From Taishania sp037189645 (lineage in GTDB: Bacteria; Bacteroidota; Bacteroidia; Flavobacteriales_D; Crocinitomicaceae), in contig JBBCIY010000011.1 in NCBI GenBank assembly GCA_037189645.1, positions 90,972-154,971 of the forward strand: a stretch of DNA of 64,000 nucleotides. Reading direction: 5' to 3'. Both the position numbers and the translations under genes were made by a program. The first letter of the stretch is position 1; every line of letters starts with the position of its first letter. The notes beneath the pieces were generated by a model, which made no database searches, had not been told where the DNA came from, and saw nothing but the letters and a program-made list of their open reading frames with translations. Shown piece after piece: positions 24,555 to 32,066 of this stretch.

Positions 24555-27551
24555 ATGAAATTATACTCATTTCTGGCGTTTTTAACTATTACCTCACTGG
24601 CAATCGCACAAAACAAACCTACCGGTTCAAAACTGACACGATTGGAACGGGGAAAAGTGGACAGAAGCAAAGAAGCTGAGAAACACAGGTACCTCCTGAA
24701 CTATGTCAACCCGTTCATCGGGACCGGCGGACACGGGCATACTTACCCCGGAGCTACAGCTCCATTCGGGATGATGCAGTTGAGCCCGGATACACGCTAC
24801 AAAGGCTGGGACGGATGCTCCGGATACCATTACTCCGACTCCGTAATCTACGGTTTCAGCCATACTCATTTAAGCGGTACAGGTGTAGAGGATTACTGCG
24901 ACCTGCTTATTGTGCCACAGTACGGTAAACCCAGAACGACTGCAGGTTACCACGATGCTAAATCAGGATACGGAGCTGCTTTCTCCCACGAAAATGAAAC
25001 GGCAACACCGGGTTTTTACTCCGTATTGCTTGACAATGGCATCAAAGCTGAATTAACCGTTTCTCAGCGTGCCGGAATTCACCGCTATACGTTCCCCGAT
25101 AACAACGAAAAACGATATATCCTGATCGACCTGACACACAGGGACAAACTCTTAAAAAGCTCCATCAGGCAAGAATCTGAAACCGAAATTTCAGGCCTCC
25201 GGATCTCATCTTCCTGGGCGAGAGAACAGCACATATACTTCTGGCTGAATACTTCTGTAAAAATAAGTAAGGCTGAATTTGTAGAGAACGAAACAAAATT
25301 ATTGCTCGAATTCCCGGAAACCGTCAACCAACTGGAGCTGAAAGTAGGCATCTCAGCCGTAAACGAGGCAGGTGCTAAAAAAAATTTAGAACACGAAATT
25401 CAGTCACTATCGTTTGAAGAGCTGAAAAAGCAAACAGAAGAAAGCTGGATAAAGGAACTGTTCACTGTCATTATTGATTCGCATGACAAAGATCTTCTGA
25501 CCAGCTTTTATACTGCGCTTTACCATTCCTACATTGTACCTAACATTTTCTCCGATATCGATGGAAAGTACAGAGGGCTCGATCAAGAGATACACATCCT
25601 GAATGAAAAGGAAAATCAATACACTGTCTTTTCGTTGTGGGATACCTATAGAGCTGCGCATCCCTGGTACACGCTTTTGCAAAAGAACCGGACAATCGAT
25701 TTTATAAAAAGCTTCGAAAATCACTTTAACCAGAGTGGCGACTTACCAGTATGGGAACTGGCAGGAAACGAGACGCATTGCATGATCGGTTACCACTCGG
25801 CTTCCGTAGTCGCAGATGCCTATGTGAAAGGAATCAAGGAAATCAATGTTCCGTTGTTCATCAAAGCCCTTGAAACAACCGCTCATCTTGACGAATTCGG
25901 CAAAACCGATTTTAATAACAATGGCTTTATAGGCTATAAAAACGAGCCTGAATCCGTTTCAAAAACACTGGAATACGCTTACGATTCCTATTGTATCTAT
26001 ACCTTTTTAAAATCGGCAAAGAAAGATGGTTTTGATGTCAGTGACAGTTTAACAGATGTCTTTTACAAACGTGCGTTCAACTTTATCAATGTATTTGACC
26101 CTAAAACAGGCTTTATGCGGGCAAGAAACGGCGGGGTCTGGCAATCTCCGTTCAGACCGGATGAAGTAAATTTCAATTTTACAGAAGCGAACAGCTGGCA
26201 GTATTCACTGTATGCACCACACGCGATCCCTGTTCTTATCGAATTACTGGGAGGCAAAGAACAACTCAAAACCTGGCTGGACGATTTATTTTCCGCCAAT
26301 TCAAAGTTATCCGGAAACAACCAGGTCGACATCACAGGGCTACTCGGCCAATATGCGCATGGCAATGAGCCTTCCCATCATATTGCCTACCTGTACAATT
26401 ACACCGATTCACCTGAGCAAACGGCAGTAATCGTCGATTCGATCTTGTATCATTATTATCACAACGCACCGGACGGGCTTTCCGGGAATGAAGACTGCGG
26501 ACAGATGTCTTCCTGGTTCACATTCAGTTCATTGGGATTATATCCTGTTTCACCAGGGAGCGGAATCTACGATTTCGGACGCCCTTTGTTTGACAATGCC
26601 GAGATTTTTCTTGAAAATGAAAAAATCATCCGTATAAAAGCCACCAACAATTCACGAATAAACAAGTTCATACAAAGCATTAAAGTGAACGGAAAAACCC
26701 ACAATAAGAGATACATCACTCACCAGGAACTGGAAGATGCGGGAATCATTGAATTCGTGATGGGGCCTTTCCCGTCACAGGAATACAGAACCTACAAGAT
26801 CGCGCCAAGCATTGAGTCCGTTTCTCCCCTGTTCGTGGCTGTTCCACACTTTACAAATGAACAGATCGCTTTTTCAAAGCAAACACGAATAGGAATCGAC
26901 GGGATTTTCGACCATTACCATTATTTCTATACAACGGACGGCAGTACTCCTGCCAACCGGTCAAAAAAATACAAGAAACCGTTCACGATAAAAAAATCCT
27001 GCCTGGTGAAAGCGATTGCCTATGACCCGGTCACTAAAAGGTACAGTGAAGTAATCGAAAATGAATTCCGGCTGAAACCTGAAGGAGTTACCTTACAACT
27101 TGGTTCCGATTACTATAAACAATATGCTGCGTCAGGAAATGACGCATTGATCGATGGATTGTTCGGCACCAGCGAATACAGATGCGGTGACTGGCAAGGA
27201 TTCTACAACAGCGATGTTACCGGAACTGTCAGATTTGACAAAAGCAGGGAGCTGAAAACGATCGGGCTGTCAGCGCTTCAGAGTACCGGCTCATGGATCT
27301 TCCCTCCAAAAGCCGTGGATTTTACCATATCTTACCATGACAATACTTCGGAAACAATAACAATTGAGCTGAAAGAGCATCCTTCTACCGGAAACGCCCG
27401 CAACAAGCCGGTCCGCTTTGAATTTCAGCCAGACAGCAAAAGCATCAAAAGCATTTCGTTCAAAGCGTACAATTACGGACCGAACCCGGATTGGCACGCC
27501 AGCCCTGGATACAATACATTTATTTTCCTGGATGAATTGTATTTCGAATGA
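24555..27551 (+). CDS. GH92 family glycoside hydrolase (alpha-mannosidase type)
   Basis: A 998-residue exported enzyme: signal peptide 1-18, an N-terminal beta-sandwich beginning YVNPFIGTGGHGHTYPGA and GFSHTHLSGTG, then the (alpha/alpha)6 catalytic part with SLWDTYRAAHPW, GNETHCMIGYHS, HGNEPSHHIAYLYN and GNEDCGQMSSW, all GH92 hallmarks. GH92 enzymes are calcium-dependent exo-acting alpha-mannosidases that invert configuration. The last 240 residues add a chitobiase-type C-terminal module (YYTTDGSTP-like segment near residue 795) and a carbohydrate-binding-like beta domain. No T9SS C-terminal domain is seen, so it is probably periplasmic. It ends directly against the convergent rlmH stop codon. 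Confidence 0.93.
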   Translation: MKLYSFLAFLTITSLAIAQNKPTGSKLTRLERGKVDRSKEAEKHRYLLNYVNPFIGTGGHGHTYPGATAPFGMMQLSPDTRYKGWDGCSGYHYSDSVIYGFSHTHLSGTGVEDYCDLLIVPQYGKPRTTAGYHDAKSGYGAAFSHENETATPGFYSVLLDNGIKAELTVSQRAGIHRYTFPDNNEKRYILIDLTHRDKLLKSSIRQESETEISGLRISSSWAREQHIYFWLNTSVKISKAEFVENETKLLLEFPETVNQLELKVGISAVNEAGAKKNLEHEIQSLSFEELKKQTEESWIKELFTVIIDSHDKDLLTSFYTALYHSYIVPNIFSDIDGKYRGLDQEIHILNEKENQYTVFSLWDTYRAAHPWYTLLQKNRTIDFIKSFENHFNQSGDLPVWELAGNETHCMIGYHSASVVADAYVKGIKEINVPLFIKALETTAHLDEFGKTDFNNNGFIGYKNEPESVSKTLEYAYDSYCIYTFLKSAKKDGFDVSDSLTDVFYKRAFNFINVFDPKTGFMRARNGGVWQSPFRPDEVNFNFTEANSWQYSLYAPHAIPVLIELLGGKEQLKTWLDDLFSANSKLSGNNQVDITGLLGQYAHGNEPSHHIAYLYNYTDSPEQTAVIVDSILYHYYHNAPDGLSGNEDCGQMSSWFTFSSLGLYPVSPGSGIYDFGRPLFDNAEIFLENEKIIRIKATNNSRINKFIQSIKVNGKTHNKRYITHQELEDAGIIEFVMGPFPSQEYRTYKIAPSIESVSPLFVAVPHFTNEQIAFSKQTRIGIDGIFDHYHYFYTTDGSTPANRSKKYKKPFTIKKSCLVKAIAYDPVTKRYSEVIENEFRLKPEGVTLQLGSDYYKQYAASGNDALIDGLFGTSEYRCGDWQGFYNSDVTGTVRFDKSRELKTIGLSALQSTGSWIFPPKAVDFTISYHDNTSETITIELKEHPSTGNARNKPVRFEFQPDSKSIKSISFKAYNYGPNPDWHASPGYNTFIFLDELYFE

Positions 27552-28025
27552 TCATTCGTGGTGATAGGGCTCTCCTTTCAGGATCGTATAGGCCCTGTAT
27601 AGCTGCTCAAAAAAGATCATCCGGATCATCTGATGTGAAAAAGTCATCGCGGACAAGCTGATCTTGCCATTCGCACGGGCGTACACTTCTTCGGAAAATC
27701 CGTATGCTCCTCCGACTAAAAATGTGATTCCCTTTAATCCGCTGACATTTTTTCGTTCCAAAAAGGACGAAAATTCAACGGATGAATACTGTTTTCCCCG
27801 TTCGTCCAGCAGAATAAGCTCGTCTCCCTGTGGAATTTTGCTCAGGAAAAGGTTTCCTTCTTCTTTTTTCACCTGCTCTCTGGTCATTTTTTTTGCATTC
27901 TTCAGGTCAGGAAGCTCTATCCGTTCAATTCTGACATAGTGCTTCAAGCGGTTCAGGTATTCCTGTTCTCCTTCTTCCAGAAATTTCTTCCCTGTTTTGC
28001 CGATACACAAAAATGTAATTTTCAT
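27552..28025 (-). CDS. rlmH: 23S rRNA (pseudouridine1915-N3)-methyltransferase RlmH
   Basis: A 157-residue SPOUT-class methyltransferase of normal length. The C-terminal half has the knot motifs FLVGGAYGFSEEV and KISLSAMTFSHQMIRMIFFEQLYRA, ending PYHHE as in known RlmH proteins. It methylates pseudouridine 1915 of 23S rRNA in helix 69 using S-adenosylmethionine. The stop codon abuts that of the convergent GH92 gene. A -7 box (28048-28055, minus) lies 22 nt upstream. Confidence 0.96.
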   Translation of the reverse strand: MKITFLCIGKTGKKFLEEGEQEYLNRLKHYVRIERIELPDLKNAKKMTREQVKKEEGNLFLSKIPQGDELILLDERGKQYSSVEFSSFLERKNVSGLKGITFLVGGAYGFSEEVYARANGKISLSAMTFSHQMIRMIFFEQLYRAYTILKGEPYHHE

Positions 28026-28047
28026 CCCATTGAGTTTATTCCGGGTT

Positions 28048-28055
28048 CAAAGTTA
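28048..28055 (-). promoter_or_regulatory. -7 box of rlmH
   Basis: Minus-strand TAACTTTG is a perfect TAnnTTTG, 22 nt before the ATG. No clear -33 element. Confidence 0.45.
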
Positions 28056-28095
28056 ATAATCAAACGGAGTTTTGAAGTATCGGGTATGATGTTCA

Positions 28096-28125
28096 TTGCA
28101 GGAATCCATATTTTTCTTACTTTTG
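28096..28125 (+). promoter_or_regulatory. Promoter of the universal stress protein gene
   Basis: TTG (28096-28098), a 19-nt spacer and TACTTTTG (28118-28125) match the consensus fully. The leader to the ATG at 28172 is about 42 nt. Confidence 0.7.
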
Positions 28126-28171
28126 TTAGGATACAGAATAAAAACACAACATTTAACTCAATAATTACTCA

Positions 28172-28996
28172 ATGAAAAACCGTTTCATTATTCTGATTGA
28201 CTTTTCAGATTATTCAGCCAACCAAATCCGATTCGCAAAAAAATGGAGTACCGCCACAAATGGGGAAATCATTCTTGTTCACCATACCACTCCGCTGATC
28301 CCTACCATGACGGACGATAAAACCAAGGAGGAGATAAGATCCAATACCAACAGGACAGCGCGGGAAGATCTCATCTGGTTGGCTGCTAAAACAGTCGGAG
28401 ATACAAATGGAATCGGTTTTCTGGCGTCGGATAAGAACATTGAAGAAATCTTTAAAGACCTTCTCAAAGAGCAATATTGTAACAATATTATAATCATTGG
28501 GTTAAGAGGAACCAACAATACGATCCGAAAGCTCCTGATGGGCAGCTTTGCTTTGAATATCATTGAGCATTCCAGAAACATCGTTGTAACGCTTCCGAAA
28601 GATGCCGAAGAGTTTGACAACAGTTCGATCTTTGTGGCTGTCAGTAAAAATTACCCGATCAACCTGAAACAATTTGACAAACTGCTTTCCACGCTCGACC
28701 ATTCGACGACAACTCTCAAGCTCTTTTCCATCATACAAAAAGATGAAGAGCTAAACGAAATCCAGGCTTACCTGGACGAACTAACGAATTTATACAGTGA
28801 CAAAGTTAATATTGACCAGTATGTCATCGAAGGAAACGATATCGTAACGGAAATAAGAAGCTTGCTGGAGAATCATCCTAATTGCCTGCTTGTCATTCAA
28901 AAAGGATCCAGGCTATTTACCGATAAAATTTTCAGACGCTTCCTGGTCAATGATTTAATGCATGAAGCCAATATTCCACTGGCAATCCTCCCTTAA
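28172..28996 (+). CDS. Universal stress protein, tandem-domain type
   Basis: A 274-residue cytoplasmic protein made of two UspA-like halves (about 1-145 and 150-274). The first begins RFIILIDFSDYSANQIRFA, the typical Usp strand with Asp and the start of helix one, and includes IIIIGLRGTN, related to the nucleotide-binding G-x2-G loop and followed by LLMGSFALNIIEHSRNIVVTLP; the second half is more divergent. Usp proteins accumulate under starvation or stress; their biochemical role differs among members. A lipoprotein gene follows 11 nt after the stop and is likely co-transcribed. Confidence 0.85.
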   Translation: MKNRFIILIDFSDYSANQIRFAKKWSTATNGEIILVHHTTPLIPTMTDDKTKEEIRSNTNRTAREDLIWLAAKTVGDTNGIGFLASDKNIEEIFKDLLKEQYCNNIIIIGLRGTNNTIRKLLMGSFALNIIEHSRNIVVTLPKDAEEFDNSSIFVAVSKNYPINLKQFDKLLSTLDHSTTTLKLFSIIQKDEELNEIQAYLDELTNLYSDKVNIDQYVIEGNDIVTEIRSLLENHPNCLLVIQKGSRLFTDKIFRRFLVNDLMHEANIPLAILP

Positions 28997-29007
28997 TTCC
29001 AATCACG

Positions 29008-29478
29008 ATGAACATCCGGATCATACTATCGCTGTCATTTTTATGCGTCATCTTGTTTTCCTGCTCATTGAACTCGGACCAGGAGGCATCACTCAATCAG
29101 CACCTGTCAAAATACCTACAGGCAAGGAACGGCTGTATGATGGTAGGAATTGTAGGTTTCACATACCCTGAATACATCCGTGAGCTGAAGGATCAGGGTG
29201 ACAGTGCGCTTATAAAAGCGATGGATTGCAACCAGAATATTGAAAAAGGCATCTTTTATTCCGATCCTACATTGAGAAAGGTAAAAAAAGAAAACAGCCG
29301 GATCCATGTATATTACGAGGTAGATGTAGCCAATAACCGGGCAGGAAGTTCAACCAAACGGGCGGAAGGATTGTATGCGATTTCCGAAGACAATGGAGCT
29401 ACGTGGTTCTTTCTTCCAAAAGAAGTTTATTCCGATAAAAATACCTGTGCCTCTCTAAAACGCTTACTGGAACATTAA
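29008..29478 (+). CDS. Hypothetical lipoprotein
   Basis: A 156-residue protein with a lipoprotein signal (lipobox LFSC, Cys near residue 19). The mature part has the segment RVYYEVDVANNR-like strands (IHVYYEVDVANNRAG) and Trp/Phe-rich strand DNGATWFFLPKEVY, suggesting a small beta-rich domain. No family recognised. It follows the universal stress gene by 11 nt and its stop is 2 nt from the stop of the convergent yidD gene. Confidence 0.7.
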   Translation: MNIRIILSLSFLCVILFSCSLNSDQEASLNQHLSKYLQARNGCMMVGIVGFTYPEYIRELKDQGDSALIKAMDCNQNIEKGIFYSDPTLRKVKKENSRIHVYYEVDVANNRAGSSTKRAEGLYAISEDNGATWFFLPKEVYSDKNTCASLKRLLEH

Positions 29479-29480
29479 TG

Positions 29481-29720
29481 TTACTCCTTCTTAGGAACAG
29501 GATCATGTCCGCAACCGCCCCACGGATGACATCTTGAAATTCTTTTCACCCCCAGCCACGTTCCCCTAACTGGCCCCCATACCTGAATCGCTTCAATCAT
29601 ATACGCGGAACAAGTCGGAGTATACCTGCAGCTTCTCGGTAATACAGGGCTAATAACCCATTGATAGATTCGAACCAGTAAAATCAATGGAAAACTGACA
29701 ATCGTTCGGATGATTTTCAT
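29481..29720 (-). CDS. yidD: Membrane protein insertion efficiency factor YidD
   Basis: A 79-residue protein with the unmistakable YidD core: IYQWVISPVLPRSCRYTPTCS, YMIEAI, GTWLGVKRISRCHPWGGCGHDPVP. YidD is a small amphipathic inner-membrane-associated protein that assists YidC-dependent membrane insertion. In many bacteria it lies next to rnpA/yidC; here it is alone between a convergent lipoprotein gene and the ArsR-like regulator. A perfect promoter box lies 5 nt before the ATG. Confidence 0.96.
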   Translation of the reverse strand: MKIIRTIVSFPLILLVRIYQWVISPVLPRSCRYTPTCSAYMIEAIQVWGPVRGTWLGVKRISRCHPWGGCGHDPVPKKE

Positions 29721-29725
29721 ATTGT

Positions 29726-29733
29726 CAAATGTA
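29726..29733 (-). promoter_or_regulatory. -7 box of yidD, near-leaderless
   Basis: Minus-strand TACATTTG is a perfect TAnnTTTG and ends 5 nt before the ATG at 29720. Confidence 0.55.
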
Positions 29734-29780
29734 GCACAAAGTCATCACATAATAGTCGTTTTGTGACAGTATTTTACCGG

Positions 29781-30224
29781 TCAGGAGTCAAAGCTCTGGT
29801 TCCAGTTGATCAACACTTTGAATTTAGAATAAAATTGCTGAAGAGATTCGAACCGGTCGTCTTGTTTCAACTCTGATTTCCTGGTCAGATGCTCCAGCAA
29901 GAGCATCAATTGTTTTAATGCAGCTTTGTCCAACTGATAACTCAAACTGCTTTTATTGTTTTTGATAACCATAGATGTTTTAACAAGCCCTGTATCGCGC
30001 AACTGCTTCAAGTGAACAGACAGTGTGGACTGGGATAATTTAATTTCTCTGGCAATCTCCTTCGCAGTTATATCACGATCTGTTTCATTTGCAATCAGCA
30101 ATAAAGCTTTTAATCTTGCAGGATGCCCCAATGCTTTGAGCAAGTCCGCCGAATGGACAATTTCCTCATTATAAATCTCGTACTTAGTAGCTCCCATAAT
30201 TGAATTGTTTAAAAGGTAGTTCAT
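29781..30224 (-). CDS. ArsR family winged-helix transcriptional regulator
   Basis: A 147-residue regulator. The HTH lies at about 26-105: LLKALGHPARLKALLLI, ITAKEIAREIKLSQSTLSVHLKQLRDTGLV. No Cys occurs in the protein, so the usual thiol metal sites of ArsR/SmtB sensors are absent; it probably senses something else or acts through protein contacts. The start may instead be the internal ATG at 30197 (MGATKYEIY). It is divergent from prs with the 28-bp palindrome (30289-30316) between them, so the element may be part of its control region. Confidence 0.88.
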   Translation of the reverse strand: MNYLLNNSIMGATKYEIYNEEIVHSADLLKALGHPARLKALLLIANETDRDITAKEIAREIKLSQSTLSVHLKQLRDTGLVKTSMVIKNNKSSLSYQLDKAALKQLMLLLEHLTRKSELKQDDRFESLQQFYSKFKVLINWNQSFDS

Positions 30225-30288
30225 TGAAATTTCATATTGAATATAACAAATAATAACGTATTTGACAAAATCTCTTTAATTTTTTGAG

Positions 30289-30316
30289 ATATCGTAATAT
30301 TGCGATATGACGATTT
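30289..30316. repeat. Intergenic palindromic element, copy B
   Basis: The reverse complement of this stretch matches the 28-bp core of copies A (19130-19157) and C (54237-54264) at 26 of 28 positions. The two changes weaken the perfect palindrome. It lies between the ArsR-like gene and prs, upstream of the prs promoter. Confidence 0.75.
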
Positions 30317-30352
30317 AACCAATAATATTTTCCTCACAAATTCATGCATCAT

Positions 30353-30383
30353 TTAACTTTAAACAAAAAAAACACTACATTTG
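30353..30383 (+). promoter_or_regulatory. Promoter of prs-rplY
   Basis: TTA (30353-30355), a 20-nt spacer and TACATTTG (30376-30383). The box is perfect; the leader to the ATG at 30406 is about 18 nt. Confidence 0.65.
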
Positions 30384-30405
30384 CACTCTCAATTCGGGTA
30401 TTAGT

Positions 30406-31341
30406 ATGTCGTTTGGTATAAAAATTTTTGCAGGAAGAGCATCCCAGGTACTGGCAGAGAAAATTGCCAAGGCTTATGGAGTGTCACTGGGTGATGTAAA
30501 AGTGGTTGATTTCAGTGATGGTGAATTTCAGCCGTCATTTGAAGAAACCGTCCGCGGAATGGATGTATTCATTGTTCAATCGACAATGCCGCCAGCCGAT
30601 AATCTAATGGAATTACTTCTTATGATTGACGCGGCGAAAAGAGCCTCTGCAAGAAAAATCATTGCCATCTGTCCTTATTTCGGATATGCCCGGCAAGACA
30701 GAAAAGACAAGCCACGTGTCGCAATCGGGGCCAAACTGGTTGCAAACATGCTGATGGCCGCAGGCGTAGACAGGATTATGACAATGGACCTGCACGCTGA
30801 CCAGATCCAGGGCTTTTTCGAAGTGCCGGTTGATCACCTGTATGGTTCCACTATTTTTTACCCGGAGATGGAACGGTTAAATAACGGGAACCTGATCATG
30901 GCTGCGCCGGATGCAGGAGGAGCAAAAAGAGCCAATTCCTATGCGAAAAAATTAAATACCGGGCTTGCTATTTGCCACAAGCACAGGAAACAGGCAAATG
31001 AAGTAGCCGAGATGACCGTGATCGGAGAAGTGGCAGGAAAAGACGTAATATTGATAGACGATATGTGCGACACAGCAGGAACACTGACAAAAGCTGCTGA
31101 TCTTTTCATTGAAAAAGGAGCCAAGTCTGTGCGGGCTTTCTGCACGCATGCCGTTCTCTCAGGACCGGCATACGAACGTATAGAACAGTCTAATTTAACA
31201 GAATTGATTGTAACGGATACCATTCCCCTGAAAAAGGAAAGCAGCAAAATCCGTGTAATGACGGTTTCAGATCTGTTCGGAGATGTGATCAACAAAATGG
31301 TCAACAATCAATCGATCAGTTCACACTTTGTAATATCTTAA
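30406..31341 (+). CDS. prs: Ribose-phosphate pyrophosphokinase
   Basis: A 311-residue enzyme of normal length that makes 5-phosphoribosyl 1-diphosphate from ribose 5-phosphate and ATP for nucleotide, His and Trp synthesis. Motifs: DGEFQPSF near the N-terminus, CPYFGYARQDRKDK for the flexible ATP loop, DLHADQIQGFF, and the PRPP-binding IDDMCDTAGTL. The ribosomal L25 gene follows 13 nt after the stop, a common pairing across bacteria. Confidence 0.96.
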   Translation: MSFGIKIFAGRASQVLAEKIAKAYGVSLGDVKVVDFSDGEFQPSFEETVRGMDVFIVQSTMPPADNLMELLLMIDAAKRASARKIIAICPYFGYARQDRKDKPRVAIGAKLVANMLMAAGVDRIMTMDLHADQIQGFFEVPVDHLYGSTIFYPEMERLNNGNLIMAAPDAGGAKRANSYAKKLNTGLAICHKHRKQANEVAEMTVIGEVAGKDVILIDDMCDTAGTLTKAADLFIEKGAKSVRAFCTHAVLSGPAYERIEQSNLTELIVTDTIPLKKESSKIRVMTVSDLFGDVINKMVNNQSISSHFVIS

Positions 31342-31354
31342 AATAAATAATAAA

Positions 31355-31936
31355 ATGAAAACAGCACAATTGAGCGGTTCGCTTAGAGCGAACGTAGGGA
31401 AAAAGGACGCTGCATCTCTCAGAAGAGAAGAACGTGTTCCTGGAGTGCTTTACGGTACTGGTGAGCAGACTCACTTTTCTGTAAAGAGAATTGACATTGA
31501 GAAAATCGTATTCTCACCAGATGTTTACAAAATCGAGTTGGATATCGACGGGAAAAAGGCGAGCGCAATTATCCGCGAATTGCAGCAGCACCCTGTAAAA
31601 GATACAATTCAGCACGTTGACTTCCTTGAAGTAACTGACAACAAACCTGTAAAAATCGGTTTACCGGTACGTTTGGAAGGAAGCTCCAGAGGTGTTATGG
31701 CCGGAGGTAAGTTAATGCAGGTATTCAGAAAACTGAATCTTGTAGGATTGGCTAAAGACCTTCCTGAAGCAATCGTTTTAAACATTGCTCCTTTGAGAAT
31801 TGGTCATTCTATCCGTATAAAAGATGTGCAGATTCCCGGAGTAACAATCCTGGATCCTGCAAATGCGGTGATCGTTTCAGTTAAAAGAGCTCGTGGATCA
31901 GTTGACGATTCAGGAGACGAAGATGAAGAAGCATAA
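31355..31936 (+). CDS. rplY: 50S ribosomal protein L25/general stress protein Ctc
   Basis: A 193-residue L25 of the long Ctc type. The N-terminal L25 domain (about 1-92; GSLRANVGKKDAASLRREERVPGVLYG) binds 5S rRNA; the C-terminal beta domain (about 100-185) is the TL5/Ctc extension, and the tail is acidic (SGDEDEEA). It is co-transcribed with prs and followed by a strong terminator. Confidence 0.95.
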   Translation: MKTAQLSGSLRANVGKKDAASLRREERVPGVLYGTGEQTHFSVKRIDIEKIVFSPDVYKIELDIDGKKASAIIRELQQHPVKDTIQHVDFLEVTDNKPVKIGLPVRLEGSSRGVMAGGKLMQVFRKLNLVGLAKDLPEAIVLNIAPLRIGHSIRIKDVQIPGVTILDPANAVIVSVKRARGSVDDSGDEDEEA

Positions 31937-31957
31937 AATCTTATATTTCTTATTCAG

Positions 31958-31989
31958 ATCCCCGGCCAGTAATGACCGGGGATTTTTTT
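31958..31989 (+). terminator. Terminator of prs-rplY
   Basis: ATCCCCGG (31958-31965) pairs with CCGGGGAT (31976-31983) and is followed by a run of T, 21 nt after the rplY stop. Confidence 0.85.
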
Positions 31990-32013
31990 GTTGAAAATGT
32001 TTGGAAAATTAAC

Positions 32014-32044
32014 TTCAGATACTCTTCAAAAATCACTAACTTTA
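32014..32044 (+). promoter_or_regulatory. Putative promoter of dnaE
   Basis: TTC (32014-32016), a 20-nt spacer and TAACTTTA (32037-32044), one change from TAnnTTTG. The leader to the ATG at 32067 is about 20 nt. Confidence 0.4.
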
Positions 32045-32066
32045 AAGTCTGCAAAATCCGAAGATC

